Below are positions 24,434-33,935 of a stretch of 49,205 nt of DNA, piece by piece. Below the pieces are notes generated by a model. The model did not search any database. It was not told the origin of the DNA and saw nothing but the letters and a program-made list of their open reading frames with translations. The translations under genes and the position numbers were made by a program. Position 1 is the stretch's first letter, and every line of letters begins with the position of its first letter. Origin of the DNA: Gemmataceae bacterium (lineage in GTDB: Bacteria > Planctomycetota > Planctomycetia > Gemmatales > Gemmataceae); the NCBI GenBank assembly GCA_019636445.1, contig JAHBXO010000041.1, positions 1 to 49,205 on the forward strand, in the 5' to 3' direction.

Positions 24434-27400
24434 ATGGCGCGCACGCTTCTTTTGGGAATGGTCCTCTTCTTGTGCGCGACGGCCGCGTCGGCACAGACCC
24501 TTCCGTCTGCGCTCGCGCTCGCGCTGGGTGCCCAAGAGTTCGCGCTCCGCGAAACCGCGCGCCGTCCCGACCCGATTCCCCTGCGCCGCGTCTGGCTCGC
24601 GCCCGGCGATCCGCTGCCCGCCGCGCCCGAGGGCGACCCGCTCCGCCGGCTGTCCCGCGAGGAGTTCGAGCGCCGCGTCCAGTCGGCCGCGCACAATGTG
24701 CCCGCGGTTCCGAAACTGGTCCGTGCCGAGTATCGCGGGTCACTGGTCGACGACGCGCTCGCCGGGACTGCGGAGTGGCAGTTCGCCTCCGATGGCCCGG
24801 GCGCCTTTCCGCTCGATACGCTCAAACTCGCGCTGCGCAACGGGAAATGGTCGGACGGGCGGACCGCCCTGCTTGGTGGCGTTCCCGCGAAACTGTGGAT
24901 CGAACGGGGCGGCCGCTCGACGGCGAGTTTCACCTGGTCGACGCGGGGTGCCGAGGAGCCGGGGCAAATCCGATTCCAACTCGCCGCGCCCGCCGCGCCC
25001 CTCGCCCTCCTGGAACTGGAACTGCCCGCCGATCGCATTCCCTCGGCCCGTTCCGGCACGTTGCTCGCCGGCCCGGCCCCGCGGCCCGGCGGACGCGCGG
25101 CCTGGCGATTCGCGTTCGGCGGCGAAACCAGCCTCGAAATCGTCGTGCGAAGCCCGCTCGCCGGACGCCCGCCGCCGGTCGTCTCGTTCCAGCGGGTTGC
25201 CCGGTACGATCTCGCGCCCGGCCTGGCGACCCTCGCCTGCGAGTTCGACGCGAGCACCCTGCGCCATGCCCCGACATCGCTTGAATTCACGCTCGATCCC
25301 GGACTCGGCGTGAGCGAGGTCACCGCGCCCGGGCTGGCCGGTTGGAAGGTCGACGCGAATCGGCTGACGGTCGCCTTTCGCGAACCGTTCACGAGCGGCC
25401 GGATCGTGATCGCCGCCGCCGCCGCGTTTCCCGCCGACGGGCAACCCTGGGTGCCGCCGTTGATCCAGGCCCCGGATCTGCCGCTGGCCGGTGATCAACT
25501 CGAATTGCTGTTGGCTCCGGAATTGCGATTCGACGGCTTGGAACCGGGCGACTATCGCGCCGTTCGGGGCGCGAACACCGAGCGAGGCCAGACGTTGAAC
25601 CTGCGCGGCACCCTGCCGGCCGACGCCGCGGCGGCGCGCCGCCCGCCCGCGCTCCGGGCACGCGGCACGCCGGCCGAATACGCCACCGTCGAGACGATGG
25701 ACTGGCGCATCGACGCCGGCCGAACGGCGCTGACGGCCCGGTTCCGCGCCACCGTCGCGCGCGGTCCACTCACACGGCTTGTCGTGCGCATGCCGGCCGG
25801 TTGGACGCCCCTCGCGGCCACCCTGACACCCGATGACCCGACGGTCGTGCTCGCCTCGCTCGGCGGCGGTCTTTGGGCGATCGAACCGACTCACCCGGTG
25901 GCCACGGGCGATACGCTGGATGCGCGACTGGAAGTGCGCGGTTCCGTGCCACGATTCGAATCGAACCGCGCCGCGATGACGCTCGCGAATCCGTCGCCGG
26001 TCGGTGCGGGCCGACGCGACGGTACGATGACCATTCAACTCGAACCGACCCTGCGAGGCTGGTCCACGCGAGCCGAGAGCGATTTTTTCGAGGCCGGCAT
26101 CGCGATGGTGAAGTACTCGCGCGATGAACTCGTACCGATCGTGCTGGCGTCCCGAGCGCGGCCGGTTCCCGAATCGCCGGAACCGCCGCGACCCCCGCCG
26201 GCGGCCCGGAGCTGGCAATTCGCGGACCTGGAAGCCGAAGCCGTCCTCGAGCCGGACGGGACGGCCCAGGTCGAATTGCGGGGGCGGATTCGCGGCGCAA
26301 GGGAGCGGGAACTGCCGATCGTGTTGCCTTCGGGCGGGAAGGTCGAAGCGATCCGGATCGCAGGCAAATGGGTGGATGCGCCGGCCGGCGAACGGCTCCG
26401 GCTGCCGGTGCCGGAAACCGGTGCGGAGGGCGCGGCCTTCTCGGTGCGGTATCGCGTGCCGCCCGCATCCGGCTGGCCGATTCGCGTGCCCGAATTCCGG
26501 CCCGAACTCCCCGACGCACCGACGATCCGCGCCACGGTCCTCGCAGGCCCGTACCATCGCGCGTGGCCCTCGCTGGCGGAGTCCGCGCAACCGGGCACGC
26601 CCTTGTTACCAGCTGCCGGTGTGCGGGCCGCCGGATTCGTCGCGGCCGCGATCCTGTTGGGCTTCGCGCTCGTTCCCGCCCTGCGGCGCTCGGTCGATCG
26701 ACTGGGCCGCGGTTTCGCCTTTGTTCTCGTGGCCGGCTTCGGTCTCGCGGCATGGCTCGCGCCCGCCGGATGGTCCCTTCTCCTCGCCCCGCCGCTTGCG
26801 GTCGCCCTTGTCGCCTGGCTCGTCATGCGCCTGCGCCCCCGTGCCGCGGCTCTCGCAGGGGTGGCCTTCGGTGCGCTCGGCACCGGCATCGCCCAGGCCC
26901 CGGCCCCGGCCACCGTCTACCTGATGGCCGACCAGGACCGGATCGTCGTTCTCGCCCCGCGCTCCACGCTCCAACGGCTCGCCGAACTCGCCGCGCCGCA
27001 TCGACCCGCCGCCCTGCTCGTCGATGCCGAATACGCCGGCACCGTGATCGATGGCGGAATGCGCTTCGAGGCGACCTGGATCGTCGCGGTCGATCGAACG
27101 GGAAGCCACGAAATCGAACTTCCTTTTGCGGGTGCGCGGCTCGAACGGATGACGATCGACGGCGCGCCCGCCTTCCCCGACGCGGTTCGCCCCGGCCGCA
27201 TGAAGGTGTCGGTGGCCGGCGTCGGTACCCACGTTTTGGGCGCGGTGTTCGTCGTCCCCGCCGTGGAAACCCCCGCCGGCCGCGAGGTCCGGTGCACGGT
27301 TCCCGATCACCCCGCTTCCCGCGTGATGCTCGCATGGCCCGCCGACGGGCGCGTGCCGGAATTCGTCGGCCGTGCCGGCGCGCGAACGACCACGACGACC

Positions 27401-29203
27401 GGCACCCGCGGCGAACTCCGCGCCGACCTCGGTGCCGGAGGCATGCTCGCCCTGCGCTGGCGGGACGTCGCGACGACCGCCCCCGTCGTCACGGTTCAGG
27501 ACGCCACGGTCTGGACGATCACCGAAGCCCGCGCCGAGGCCCTCTCGGCGTTCCTTCACAAGATCGAACGCGGCAGCCTCACCCGGCTCGTCTTCGACAT
27601 TCCCGCCGGCCTGGAAGTCGGTGCCTTCGCCGTCCGCGAACTCGAATCGCCCGACGCCAACGGGCTGAAGGATTGGTCCCTCGAAACCACGCCCACCGGC
27701 ACGCGGGCCACGCTCGTCTTGCGCCAGCCGGCGCGCGGCGTCCTCGCCACCACGTTCCGGCTCGTGTCCCGCGCCCGGCCTTCCGCGCGACCGTCTCTTG
27801 CGATTCCGCGGACCGTCACCGGCGACACCATCGCCAGCCATCTCGGTGTTCGGCTCTCGGGCGTCACGGCCGAAAGCTGGCAGAACGAACACCTGCTGGA
27901 CGTGCCCGCCGATTCCGTCGGTCGCGAATTCGCTGCCGTCCCCGAACTCGAATTCGACCGCGCCCTCGCTCGCTCGCTCCGGCGCGAAGGAACGAACCCG
28001 CCCGTGGCGCGCCCGCTGCTGCGCGGACCCGCTCCGCCCCTCGCCCCGTCCTCGGAACTCGTCTGGTCGCTCGGCTCGCGCGCCGAAGTGATCGGCAGCG
28101 GGTCCGCGGCCGGTGTCGTCGGCCCCGTCGTCGAGTGTCCGTTGCCGCCGGGGATCACCGTCGTCGATGTCGATGCCGCCGACCTCGCGGGTTGGGAGCG
28201 TGCCGGCAACCGCCTGCGCGTCTGGTTCAAGACCGACGTGCGGGAACCCAACTGGAAATGGTTCGGATCCTGGCCCGCCTACGCACCGGGCACGACGTTC
28301 GAACTACCCCCGGTACCCGGCGCCACGTACCGCGTGCGCCCCGCCGAAGGAGCCGCCATCGCCGTGGCCAACGCCGATGCCGTCACCTGGCTTCCGTCGC
28401 CGCGTCCCCGCGAACGCGTGTTTCGGACCGGCGATCCGACGCCGGCGCCCCGGTTTCAGGTTCATCCGCCCACGTCGCCAACCGTGAAACGAACCGCGAC
28501 ACTGACGCGAACCGCCGCCGGCTACGAACATCGGCTCTCGTTGGAGACGACACTCGCCCCGAATCGACCCCACGCATTCACGGTCGTGCTCGCGAATCCA
28601 CCGCAAGGAGCCGACACGCGCATCGAATGGCCGACGGACGTCGTCGGAATCGAAGTGGCCTCGAACGCGCCGCGCAAGACCTGGCTGGTCGATTGTGGCC
28701 CCCGCACCGAGTCGCTGCTGCGCATCGCCGTCGTCACGCGGTTTCCCCTGCGACCTGATCCGGAGCTTCCGTCGGTCGAGATTCTCGCCGCGAACGTGCC
28801 GCTGCCTTCGGGCGAACATCGGCTCGCATTGCCTCCCGAACTGCGCCCGGCTCCCGGTGTCGCGAAACCGGTGGCCGGCGGCTGGCTCATTCACACGGAA
28901 GGGCCTGTCAGACTGTTGGACGCGCCGAAAGAGCTATCGACCCTCCCGGCCAAGGACGATCGCGCCGCGACCGCGAACGGGGACGAATCGCCGCGACCGT
29001 TCCGGGCCGCGATCGTATGGTTGTTGGGACTGATACTTCTGGGATGGACGGGAAGAAGCTGGGGGCAGCCGGAATGGACCGCCGCGTACGGCGCGCTGGC
29101 GGCGGCCGTCGCAGGCTCCGCATTCCTCGCGATCGTGCTGGTGGGGGTTGGCTGGCGGCTGGTGATCGTTCTCCGCGCTCTCGGTCGGAGCGTCGGACGC
29201 TGA
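24434..29203 (+). CDS. Giant exported membrane protein, second of a two-gene operon
   Basis: A 1589-residue protein of unknown function. Signal peptide: MARTLLLGMVLFLCATAASA, then QTLP. Two strand-rich halves flank a membrane block at about 730-818 (three or four helices); two more helices lie at about 1522-1543 and 1552-1582. The halves look duplicated: LVRAEYRGSLVDDAL (about 95) parallels LVDAEYAGTVIDGGM (about 861), each followed by a G...LPL strand and an (I/R)DG or NGKW turn, and GPLTRLVVRMPAGW (about 442) parallels GSLTRLVFDIPAGL. A related module occurs near 600. No enzymatic motif is visible. Its 3' end is one base from the convergent BON gene. Co-transcription with the upstream gene and shared modules suggest one envelope complex. 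Confidence 0.7.
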   Translation: MARTLLLGMVLFLCATAASAQTLPSALALALGAQEFALRETARRPDPIPLRRVWLAPGDPLPAAPEGDPLRRLSREEFERRVQSAAHNVPAVPKLVRAEYRGSLVDDALAGTAEWQFASDGPGAFPLDTLKLALRNGKWSDGRTALLGGVPAKLWIERGGRSTASFTWSTRGAEEPGQIRFQLAAPAAPLALLELELPADRIPSARSGTLLAGPAPRPGGRAAWRFAFGGETSLEIVVRSPLAGRPPPVVSFQRVARYDLAPGLATLACEFDASTLRHAPTSLEFTLDPGLGVSEVTAPGLAGWKVDANRLTVAFREPFTSGRIVIAAAAAFPADGQPWVPPLIQAPDLPLAGDQLELLLAPELRFDGLEPGDYRAVRGANTERGQTLNLRGTLPADAAAARRPPALRARGTPAEYATVETMDWRIDAGRTALTARFRATVARGPLTRLVVRMPAGWTPLAATLTPDDPTVVLASLGGGLWAIEPTHPVATGDTLDARLEVRGSVPRFESNRAAMTLANPSPVGAGRRDGTMTIQLEPTLRGWSTRAESDFFEAGIAMVKYSRDELVPIVLASRARPVPESPEPPRPPPAARSWQFADLEAEAVLEPDGTAQVELRGRIRGARERELPIVLPSGGKVEAIRIAGKWVDAPAGERLRLPVPETGAEGAAFSVRYRVPPASGWPIRVPEFRPELPDAPTIRATVLAGPYHRAWPSLAESAQPGTPLLPAAGVRAAGFVAAAILLGFALVPALRRSVDRLGRGFAFVLVAGFGLAAWLAPAGWSLLLAPPLAVALVAWLVMRLRPRAAALAGVAFGALGTGIAQAPAPATVYLMADQDRIVVLAPRSTLQRLAELAAPHRPAALLVDAEYAGTVIDGGMRFEATWIVAVDRTGSHEIELPFAGARLERMTIDGAPAFPDAVRPGRMKVSVAGVGTHVLGAVFVVPAVETPAGREVRCTVPDHPASRVMLAWPADGRVPEFVGRAGARTTTTTGTRGELRADLGAGGMLALRWRDVATTAPVVTVQDATVWTITEARAEALSAFLHKIERGSLTRLVFDIPAGLEVGAFAVRELESPDANGLKDWSLETTPTGTRATLVLRQPARGVLATTFRLVSRARPSARPSLAIPRTVTGDTIASHLGVRLSGVTAESWQNEHLLDVPADSVGREFAAVPELEFDRALARSLRREGTNPPVARPLLRGPAPPLAPSSELVWSLGSRAEVIGSGSAAGVVGPVVECPLPPGITVVDVDAADLAGWERAGNRLRVWFKTDVREPNWKWFGSWPAYAPGTTFELPPVPGATYRVRPAEGAAIAVANADAVTWLPSPRPRERVFRTGDPTPAPRFQVHPPTSPTVKRTATLTRTAAGYEHRLSLETTLAPNRPHAFTVVLANPPQGADTRIEWPTDVVGIEVASNAPRKTWLVDCGPRTESLLRIAVVTRFPLRPDPELPSVEILAANVPLPSGEHRLALPPELRPAPGVAKPVAGGWLIHTEGPVRLLDAPKELSTLPAKDDRAATANGDESPRPFRAAIVWLLGLILLGWTGRSWGQPEWTAAYGALAAAVAGSAFLAIVLVGVGWRLVIVLRALGRSVGR

Positions 29204-29204
29204 A

Positions 29205-29606
29205 TCAGGGCACCACGGGAATCGCCAGTTCGTCGAGCACCGCGTCGACCCCGGTGGTGCCGGCGGCGAGTTCGATGGCCCGTGCTTTCTGGGTTCCGTT
29301 TGTCACCACGCCCCGCAGCCGCACTTCCCCGGGATGCCTCGCGATCGCGACCGTCACATCGGCTCCGACCATTTGCTTGTCGGTGCGGATCCGCAAGCGC
29401 ACGCGCTCCTCGATGGGCAGTGCATCGCCGGCGCGGAAGGCCGCCAGCGGACCCGCCAGCCGCCGGCTTTCCGGCATCACCGCCGCCACCTGCGTCTGAG
29501 CCTTCCGACCCGCCTTCATCAGGATCGTCAGGTCGTCCGCCTTGCTTAGCGCCAAGGTTCCGCCCAGCACGAACACGAACAACGACACGGCCAGAAAGCG
29601 CTTCAT
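29205..29606 (-). CDS. Exported BON-domain protein
   Basis: A 133-residue protein with a signal peptide (MKRFLAVSLFVFVLGGTLALSKA, then DDL). The C-terminal 70 residues are a BON domain: IEERVRLRIRTDKQMVGADV, the strand GEVRLRGVV-NGTQK and the helix ARAIELAAGTTGVDAVLDEL. BON domains are known to bind phospholipid or act in periplasmic envelope maintenance. The central linker contains MPESRRLAGPLAAFRAG, whose role is unknown. The ATG at 29604-29606 is chosen for the signal peptide. It is convergent with the giant gene, with one base between stops. Confidence 0.85.
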   Translation of the reverse strand: MKRFLAVSLFVFVLGGTLALSKADDLTILMKAGRKAQTQVAAVMPESRRLAGPLAAFRAGDALPIEERVRLRIRTDKQMVGADVTVAIARHPGEVRLRGVVTNGTQKARAIELAAGTTGVDAVLDELAIPVVP

Positions 29607-29794
29607 GGTGCGTTCGCAGCAGGAAAATGAACCAACTCGACTATGGTGCGCGTTTCGCCCCTCCGCAAGTCCACCGGCGCCGGATTCCATCGAATCCGCG
29701 CGCCGATCGTAACGATCGGGGCAACCGAAACAGACGAACCGAACGGGGTTTGCAAGAGTTCACGGACCGAACGGGACCGGGCGGGATCGGCTCG

Positions 29795-29800
29795 TATAAT
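29795..29800 (+). promoter_or_regulatory. Perfect -10 hexamer before hemX
   Basis: TATAAT occurs 27 bases before the hemX ATG in an otherwise GC-rich stretch. No matching -35 is seen at the standard distance. It is a likely promoter -10 for the hemX-hemA operon. Confidence 0.5.
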
Positions 29801-29826
29801 GCCTGAACCGACCGGACCCGCGCACG

Positions 29827-30651
29827 ATGACGCTCTCCACGCTGCAAGGCGTGTCGCACACCTGCTTCGGACTCAGTTACCTCCTGGCGCTCGTCCTGGA
29901 GCTGGCACGGCTGCGCTGGCCCGGGAAAACCCTCCGCACCGCCGCCCTCGCCGCCGCCACCGTCGGCCTGCTCACGCACTCCGCCTTCCTGCTGATCCAC
30001 CATCCCTCCCCCGCGACTCCGTACGGCTCCTTGCTGCTCCTCGCCTGGGTCCTGGCGATCTTCTGCCTCTACGGCGCGGTCCACCACGCCCGGCAGGCCT
30101 GGGGTATCTTCGTACTCCCGCTCGTCGTCGGTCTCGTCGGGTTGTCCCTGGCGCTGATTTCCACCGGCGGGGCGAACGACGCGGCCATCCCCGCCTGGCT
30201 TGTCGGCGAAAAATTCTGGGGCGCCGTCCACGGACTGCTCCTGCTCGCCGCCGCCGTCGGCCTCAGCGTCGCCTTCCTCGCCAGCGCCATGTACCTTGTG
30301 CAAGCGCGCCGGCTGCGCACCAAGGCGAACCCGCTGGACCTCAAGATGCTCAGCCTTGAACGGCTCGAAGCCATGAACCGCCGCGCCGTCAACCTCGCCT
30401 TCCCCCTGCTCACCGCCGGCGTCCTCCTCGGCATGCTCATGCTCAACCGCGAACCGCTCGCCACGCTTCTGACGCCTTCCCTGAAGGTCCTCGGCAGTTA
30501 CGGGCTGATCCTCGTGGTCGCGATGCTTGTCTACATGCGCTACGCCGCGCACGTCTCGGGCCGCCGGCTGGCGGTCTGGTCCCTGCTCGCCTTCGCCCTG
30601 CTCGTCGGCGTCCTCATGGCCGCCCACCCATTCGCGGAGGCTCCCAAGTGA
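29827..30651 (+). CDS. hemX: HemX/CcsA-like cytochrome c assembly membrane protein
   Basis: A 274-residue polytopic protein with about eight helices (for example LALVLELARL, TAALAAATVGLLTHSAFLLI, LLLLAWVLAIFCLYGAVHHA, LLLLAAAVGLSVAFLASAMY and a final LLAFALLVGVLMAAHPF). The region matches the CcsA/HemX cytochrome c assembly family, with AVHHARQAWG and FWGAVHGLLLL carrying histidines. In Bacillus-type gene orders hemX adjoins hemA and modulates glutamyl-tRNA reductase level. Here the stop overlaps the hemA start (GTGA), so the pair is translationally coupled. HemX versus a CcsA role in heme delivery cannot be separated by sequence alone. Confidence 0.82.
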   Translation: MTLSTLQGVSHTCFGLSYLLALVLELARLRWPGKTLRTAALAAATVGLLTHSAFLLIHHPSPATPYGSLLLLAWVLAIFCLYGAVHHARQAWGIFVLPLVVGLVGLSLALISTGGANDAAIPAWLVGEKFWGAVHGLLLLAAAVGLSVAFLASAMYLVQARRLRTKANPLDLKMLSLERLEAMNRRAVNLAFPLLTAGVLLGMLMLNREPLATLLTPSLKVLGSYGLILVVAMLVYMRYAAHVSGRRLAVWSLLAFALLVGVLMAAHPFAEAPK

Positions 30652-31922
30652 ACCTCCGCATCGCGGGCTGCAACTTCCGCTCGGCGCCGGTCGACCTGCG
30701 CGAGAAGCTCGCCTTCACCCCCGAATTGCAAGCAAAGGCCGCCGCCGAACTCGCCGCCCGCTACGGCTGCGAGGCCGCCATCCTCTCCACCTGCAACCGC
30801 GTGGAACTGTTCCTCGCCCGCCCCCTCGCGCCCGCGCCGGTGTCCACCGAACTCGCCGCCGAATTCCTCGCGGAGGTCCACGGCCTGCCCGTCGAACGGA
30901 TCGTCCCGCACCTCTATTCCCACACTGACGCCGACGCCGTCAAGCACCTGCTTCGCGTCGCCGCCAGCCTCGACAGCCTGATCGTCGGCGAAGGCCAGAT
31001 TGCCGGACAGGTGAAGGCGACCTATGAAGCCGCGCGCACCCTCGGCACCGCCGGCCCGTTCCTCAACGCGCTCTTCCCACACGCCCTCCGCGCCGCCAAG
31101 CGCGTCCGCACCGAGACCGGCATCGCCCACGGGCATGTCTCCGTCTCCAGTGTCGCCGTCGACTATGTCCGGCAGGTTTTCGACCATTTTGACGACAAGA
31201 CCGTGCTGGTGATCGGCGCGGGGAAAATGGGCCGGCTGACCCTCAAGCACCTTCAGGAGTTGAAGCCGAAGCGCATCCTGGTGACGAATCGGAGCCCGGA
31301 GAAGGCGCGCGAGGTGGCGGCCGGCTGCGGGGGTACGGCCGTGCCGTGGGAACAGTTCGACGACGCCCTCGCCGAGGCCGACATCGCGCTCAGCACCACC
31401 GGCGCCGGCGAGCCGATCGTCACGGCGGAGCGCTTCGCGAAGCGAGTGCTGCCGAAGCGCCGCGCCGGCCGCACCCTCGTCGTCCTCGACATCGCCGTCC
31501 CGCGCGATTTCGACCCGACCATCCACGACGGCGACCGCGTCTGCCTCTTCAACATCGACGACCTCACGCGCATCCGCGAGCAGACCATCGCCGCCCGCCA
31601 GTCGCACCTCCGCCCCGCCGAAGCGATCGTCGCCGCCGAGACGAAAGCGTTCCTCGACGACTGGGAACGCCGGCGCAACGGACCGGTGATCCTGCAACTG
31701 CGTTCCGAGGTGGACAAGGTGCGGGACGAAGTGCTCACCCCACTGCTCGCCAAGCTCAATGGCAAGCTCTCCGACGCGGAGAAGGACCAGATCGCCGGCG
31801 CATTCCGCCTGTTCCAGAACAAGCTCCTGCACGGCCCCATCGCCGCGCTCCAGGACGCCAGCAAGGACGGCGATCGCGGTTCCCTCGTGGACGCCCTTCG
31901 CAAGCTCTTCCGGCTCGGGTAA
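30648..31922 (+). CDS. hemA: Glutamyl-tRNA reductase
   Basis: First committed step of C5-pathway tetrapyrrole synthesis: NADPH reduction of glutamyl-tRNA(Glu) to glutamate-1-semialdehyde. 424 residues, normal length. The catalytic Cys is in ILSTCNRVELF (about residue 49), the substrate region has GEGQIAGQVK (about 111-120), the Rossmann nucleotide site is VLVIGAGKMGRL (about 185-196), and DIAVPRDFDP is conserved in the NADPH domain. The C-terminal dimerisation helices run from about 325. GTG start, overlapping the hemX stop by four bases. The remaining heme genes are not in the window. Confidence 0.97.
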   Translation: MNLRIAGCNFRSAPVDLREKLAFTPELQAKAAAELAARYGCEAAILSTCNRVELFLARPLAPAPVSTELAAEFLAEVHGLPVERIVPHLYSHTDADAVKHLLRVAASLDSLIVGEGQIAGQVKATYEAARTLGTAGPFLNALFPHALRAAKRVRTETGIAHGHVSVSSVAVDYVRQVFDHFDDKTVLVIGAGKMGRLTLKHLQELKPKRILVTNRSPEKAREVAAGCGGTAVPWEQFDDALAEADIALSTTGAGEPIVTAERFAKRVLPKRRAGRTLVVLDIAVPRDFDPTIHDGDRVCLFNIDDLTRIREQTIAARQSHLRPAEAIVAAETKAFLDDWERRRNGPVILQLRSEVDKVRDEVLTPLLAKLNGKLSDAEKDQIAGAFRLFQNKLLHGPIAALQDASKDGDRGSLVDALRKLFRLG

Positions 31923-31991
31923 GCGGACGACCCGCTCGGGAAACCGGAGCGATCCGACGTCCGCCCGGTACCCGAACCATACACCAACTTC

Positions 31992-33905
31992 ATGGCTCGC
32001 ATCCAGCTTTTGCCCGCCGAAGTCGTCACGCAGATCGCCGCCGGGGAAGTGATCGAACGGCCCGCCAGCGCCGTCAAGGAACTCCTCGAAAACTCCATCG
32101 ACGCCGGCGCCACACGCATCGACATCGATCTCGAGAACGGCGGCCTCGACCTCATCCGCGTCGTGGACAACGGCGGCGGCATCCACCCCGACGACCTCCC
32201 GCTCGCCTTCGCCGCCCACGCCACGAGCAAGCTGCGCACGGCCGCCGACCTCTTCCGCATCGCCACCAAAGGGTTCCGCGGCGAGGCGCTCGCCTCCCTC
32301 GGCGGCGTCGCGAAGGTGACGCTGCAATCGCGCCGCCCCGACGCCGACGCCGGGGCCGAGATCGTCGTCGACGGCGGCATCCTGGGCCAGGTCCGCCCCT
32401 GGGGCGGGTCCCCCGGCACCCGCATCGAGGTCCGCCACCTGTTCAGCAGCGTCCCGGCCCGGCGCAAGTTCCTCAAAGGACCGGCCACCGAACTCGGCCG
32501 CGTCTCCGACATCGTCGAATGGATCGCCCTCTCGCACCCCGGCCTGCACGTCGTGCTCCGCCACAACGGCAAGCTCGTCTACGACATCCCCGCCACCGCC
32601 GGCTTCACCGACCGCGTCGGCCTCTTCTTCGGCGCCGACGTCCGCAACGGTCTCTACGAACTCGACTCCGGCCCCCCCGGCGAGAACGGCCTGCGCGTCG
32701 CCGGCTGGATCGGCGATCCGTCCATCGACCGCGGCAACGCCAAGCTGATGTACCTCTTCGTCAACGGCCGCTGGTTCCGCGACCGCAGCCTCACCTACGC
32801 CGTGCAGGAAGCGTACCGCGGCCTTATCATGACCGGCCGCTACCCCGTCGCCTTCCTGTTCCTGACCGTGCCGCCCGGCGATGTGGACGTGAACGCGCAT
32901 CCGACCAAGGCCGAGGTACGATTCCGGGACAACGGCCTGATCTTCTCGCTGATCCGTGCGGCAGTGAAGGAACGGTTACTCAGGGAGAACCTGGTGCCGC
33001 GGATGGTCGCGCCGCCGGAACCGGAGCGGCTGCCGCCGCCCGCGCCGTCGCTGTTCGAACCGCGGCCGATCGCGCCGCCCGACCTGCCGTTCCGATTGGC
33101 GTCTCCCATGCCGGCGCGAACGGCGGCGATACCCTACGGTGTCGGCGACTCGCTCCGCGATTCGTCCCCCGTCGCCTCAGACGAAGAGTCTCAACCGAGT
33201 ACCGAGAGTGTCGGCGGCTCGCTCCGCGAGTCATCCCCGGAACTTGACGACGCGCGGATCGCCGTCGAATCCGATCTTGCCTCCGAGGACACTCCCGGAG
33301 CGAGCGCGCCACCCTTCGACTTCCCCACGCCGCCGCCCGGCACGGCGTTGCAGGTCCACAACGCGTACCTCGTGCAGGAAACGCCGCAGGGGATGCTCGT
33401 GATCGACCAGCACGCGCTGCACGAGCGCATCCTCTACGAACAACTCCGGGCCCGCGTGCGGGCCGGCAAGCTGGAAGTGCAGAGGTTGCTCGTGCCGGAA
33501 CCGGTGGACCTGCCGGCGCATCAGGTCGCGATGGTGCTGGAAGCGAAGGACGCACTCGCGGAACTGGGGCTCGAAGTGGCGGAATTCGGCGGGAACACCG
33601 TCATCCTCTCCAGCTACCCGACGCTATTGTCGAGGCGGCCGCCGCACGAGATCTTCAAGGCCGTCGTGGACTTTCTGGCGACGAAGGAGCAGTTGCCCCC
33701 GAAGGAAGTGATGCTGGACCATTTGCTGGCGACGATGGCGTGCAAGGCCGCCGTGAAGGCGGGCGACCCGCTGACCGCCGACGAGATCGCGTATCTGCTG
33801 GAACTGCGGCAGATGGCCGAAGACTCGCACCATTGCCCGCACGGCCGGCCGACCTCGCTGCTGTTCAGCAGGCAGGATCTCGATCGACAGTTCCGGCGGA
33901 TATGA
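31992..33905 (+). CDS. mutL: DNA mismatch repair protein MutL with endonuclease motif
   Basis: A 637-residue mismatch repair ATPase linking MutS to strand removal. The N-terminal GHKL ATPase shows VTQIAAGEVIERPAS, ELLENSIDAGAT, DNGGGI, ATSKL and TKGFRGEAL. The C-terminal dimerisation domain has the metal-binding endonuclease motif DQHALHERILYE (DQHA-x2-E-x4-E, about residue 470) and the CPHGRP motif near the end, so this MutL should nick DNA itself, as in bacteria lacking MutH. The linker (about 340-445) is low-complexity and contains two copies of a VG-S-L-R-SSP segment, encoded by a DNA direct repeat. The gene stands 69 bases after hemA. Confidence 0.97.
   Translation: MARIQLLPAEVVTQIAAGEVIERPASAVKELLENSIDAGATRIDIDLENGGLDLIRVVDNGGGIHPDDLPLAFAAHATSKLRTAADLFRIATKGFRGEALASLGGVAKVTLQSRRPDADAGAEIVVDGGILGQVRPWGGSPGTRIEVRHLFSSVPARRKFLKGPATELGRVSDIVEWIALSHPGLHVVLRHNGKLVYDIPATAGFTDRVGLFFGADVRNGLYELDSGPPGENGLRVAGWIGDPSIDRGNAKLMYLFVNGRWFRDRSLTYAVQEAYRGLIMTGRYPVAFLFLTVPPGDVDVNAHPTKAEVRFRDNGLIFSLIRAAVKERLLRENLVPRMVAPPEPERLPPPAPSLFEPRPIAPPDLPFRLASPMPARTAAIPYGVGDSLRDSSPVASDEESQPSTESVGGSLRESSPELDDARIAVESDLASEDTPGASAPPFDFPTPPPGTALQVHNAYLVQETPQGMLVIDQHALHERILYEQLRARVRAGKLEVQRLLVPEPVDLPAHQVAMVLEAKDALAELGLEVAEFGGNTVILSSYPTLLSRRPPHEIFKAVVDFLATKEQLPPKEVMLDHLLATMACKAAVKAGDPLTADEIAYLLELRQMAEDSHHCPHGRPTSLLFSRQDLDRQFRRI
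33140..33238 (+). repeat. Direct repeat inside the mutL linker
   Basis: Two 30-base copies (33140-33169 and 33209-33238) agree at 27 positions and share CTCGCTCCGCGA. They encode the paired SLRDSSP and SLRESSP segments of the disordered MutL linker. The GC-rich, partly self-complementary unit resembles a dispersed repeat tolerated in a linker. Confidence 0.6.
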
Positions 33906-33935
33906 TGTCAGTCAACCTGATCGCGAGAGTTATGA

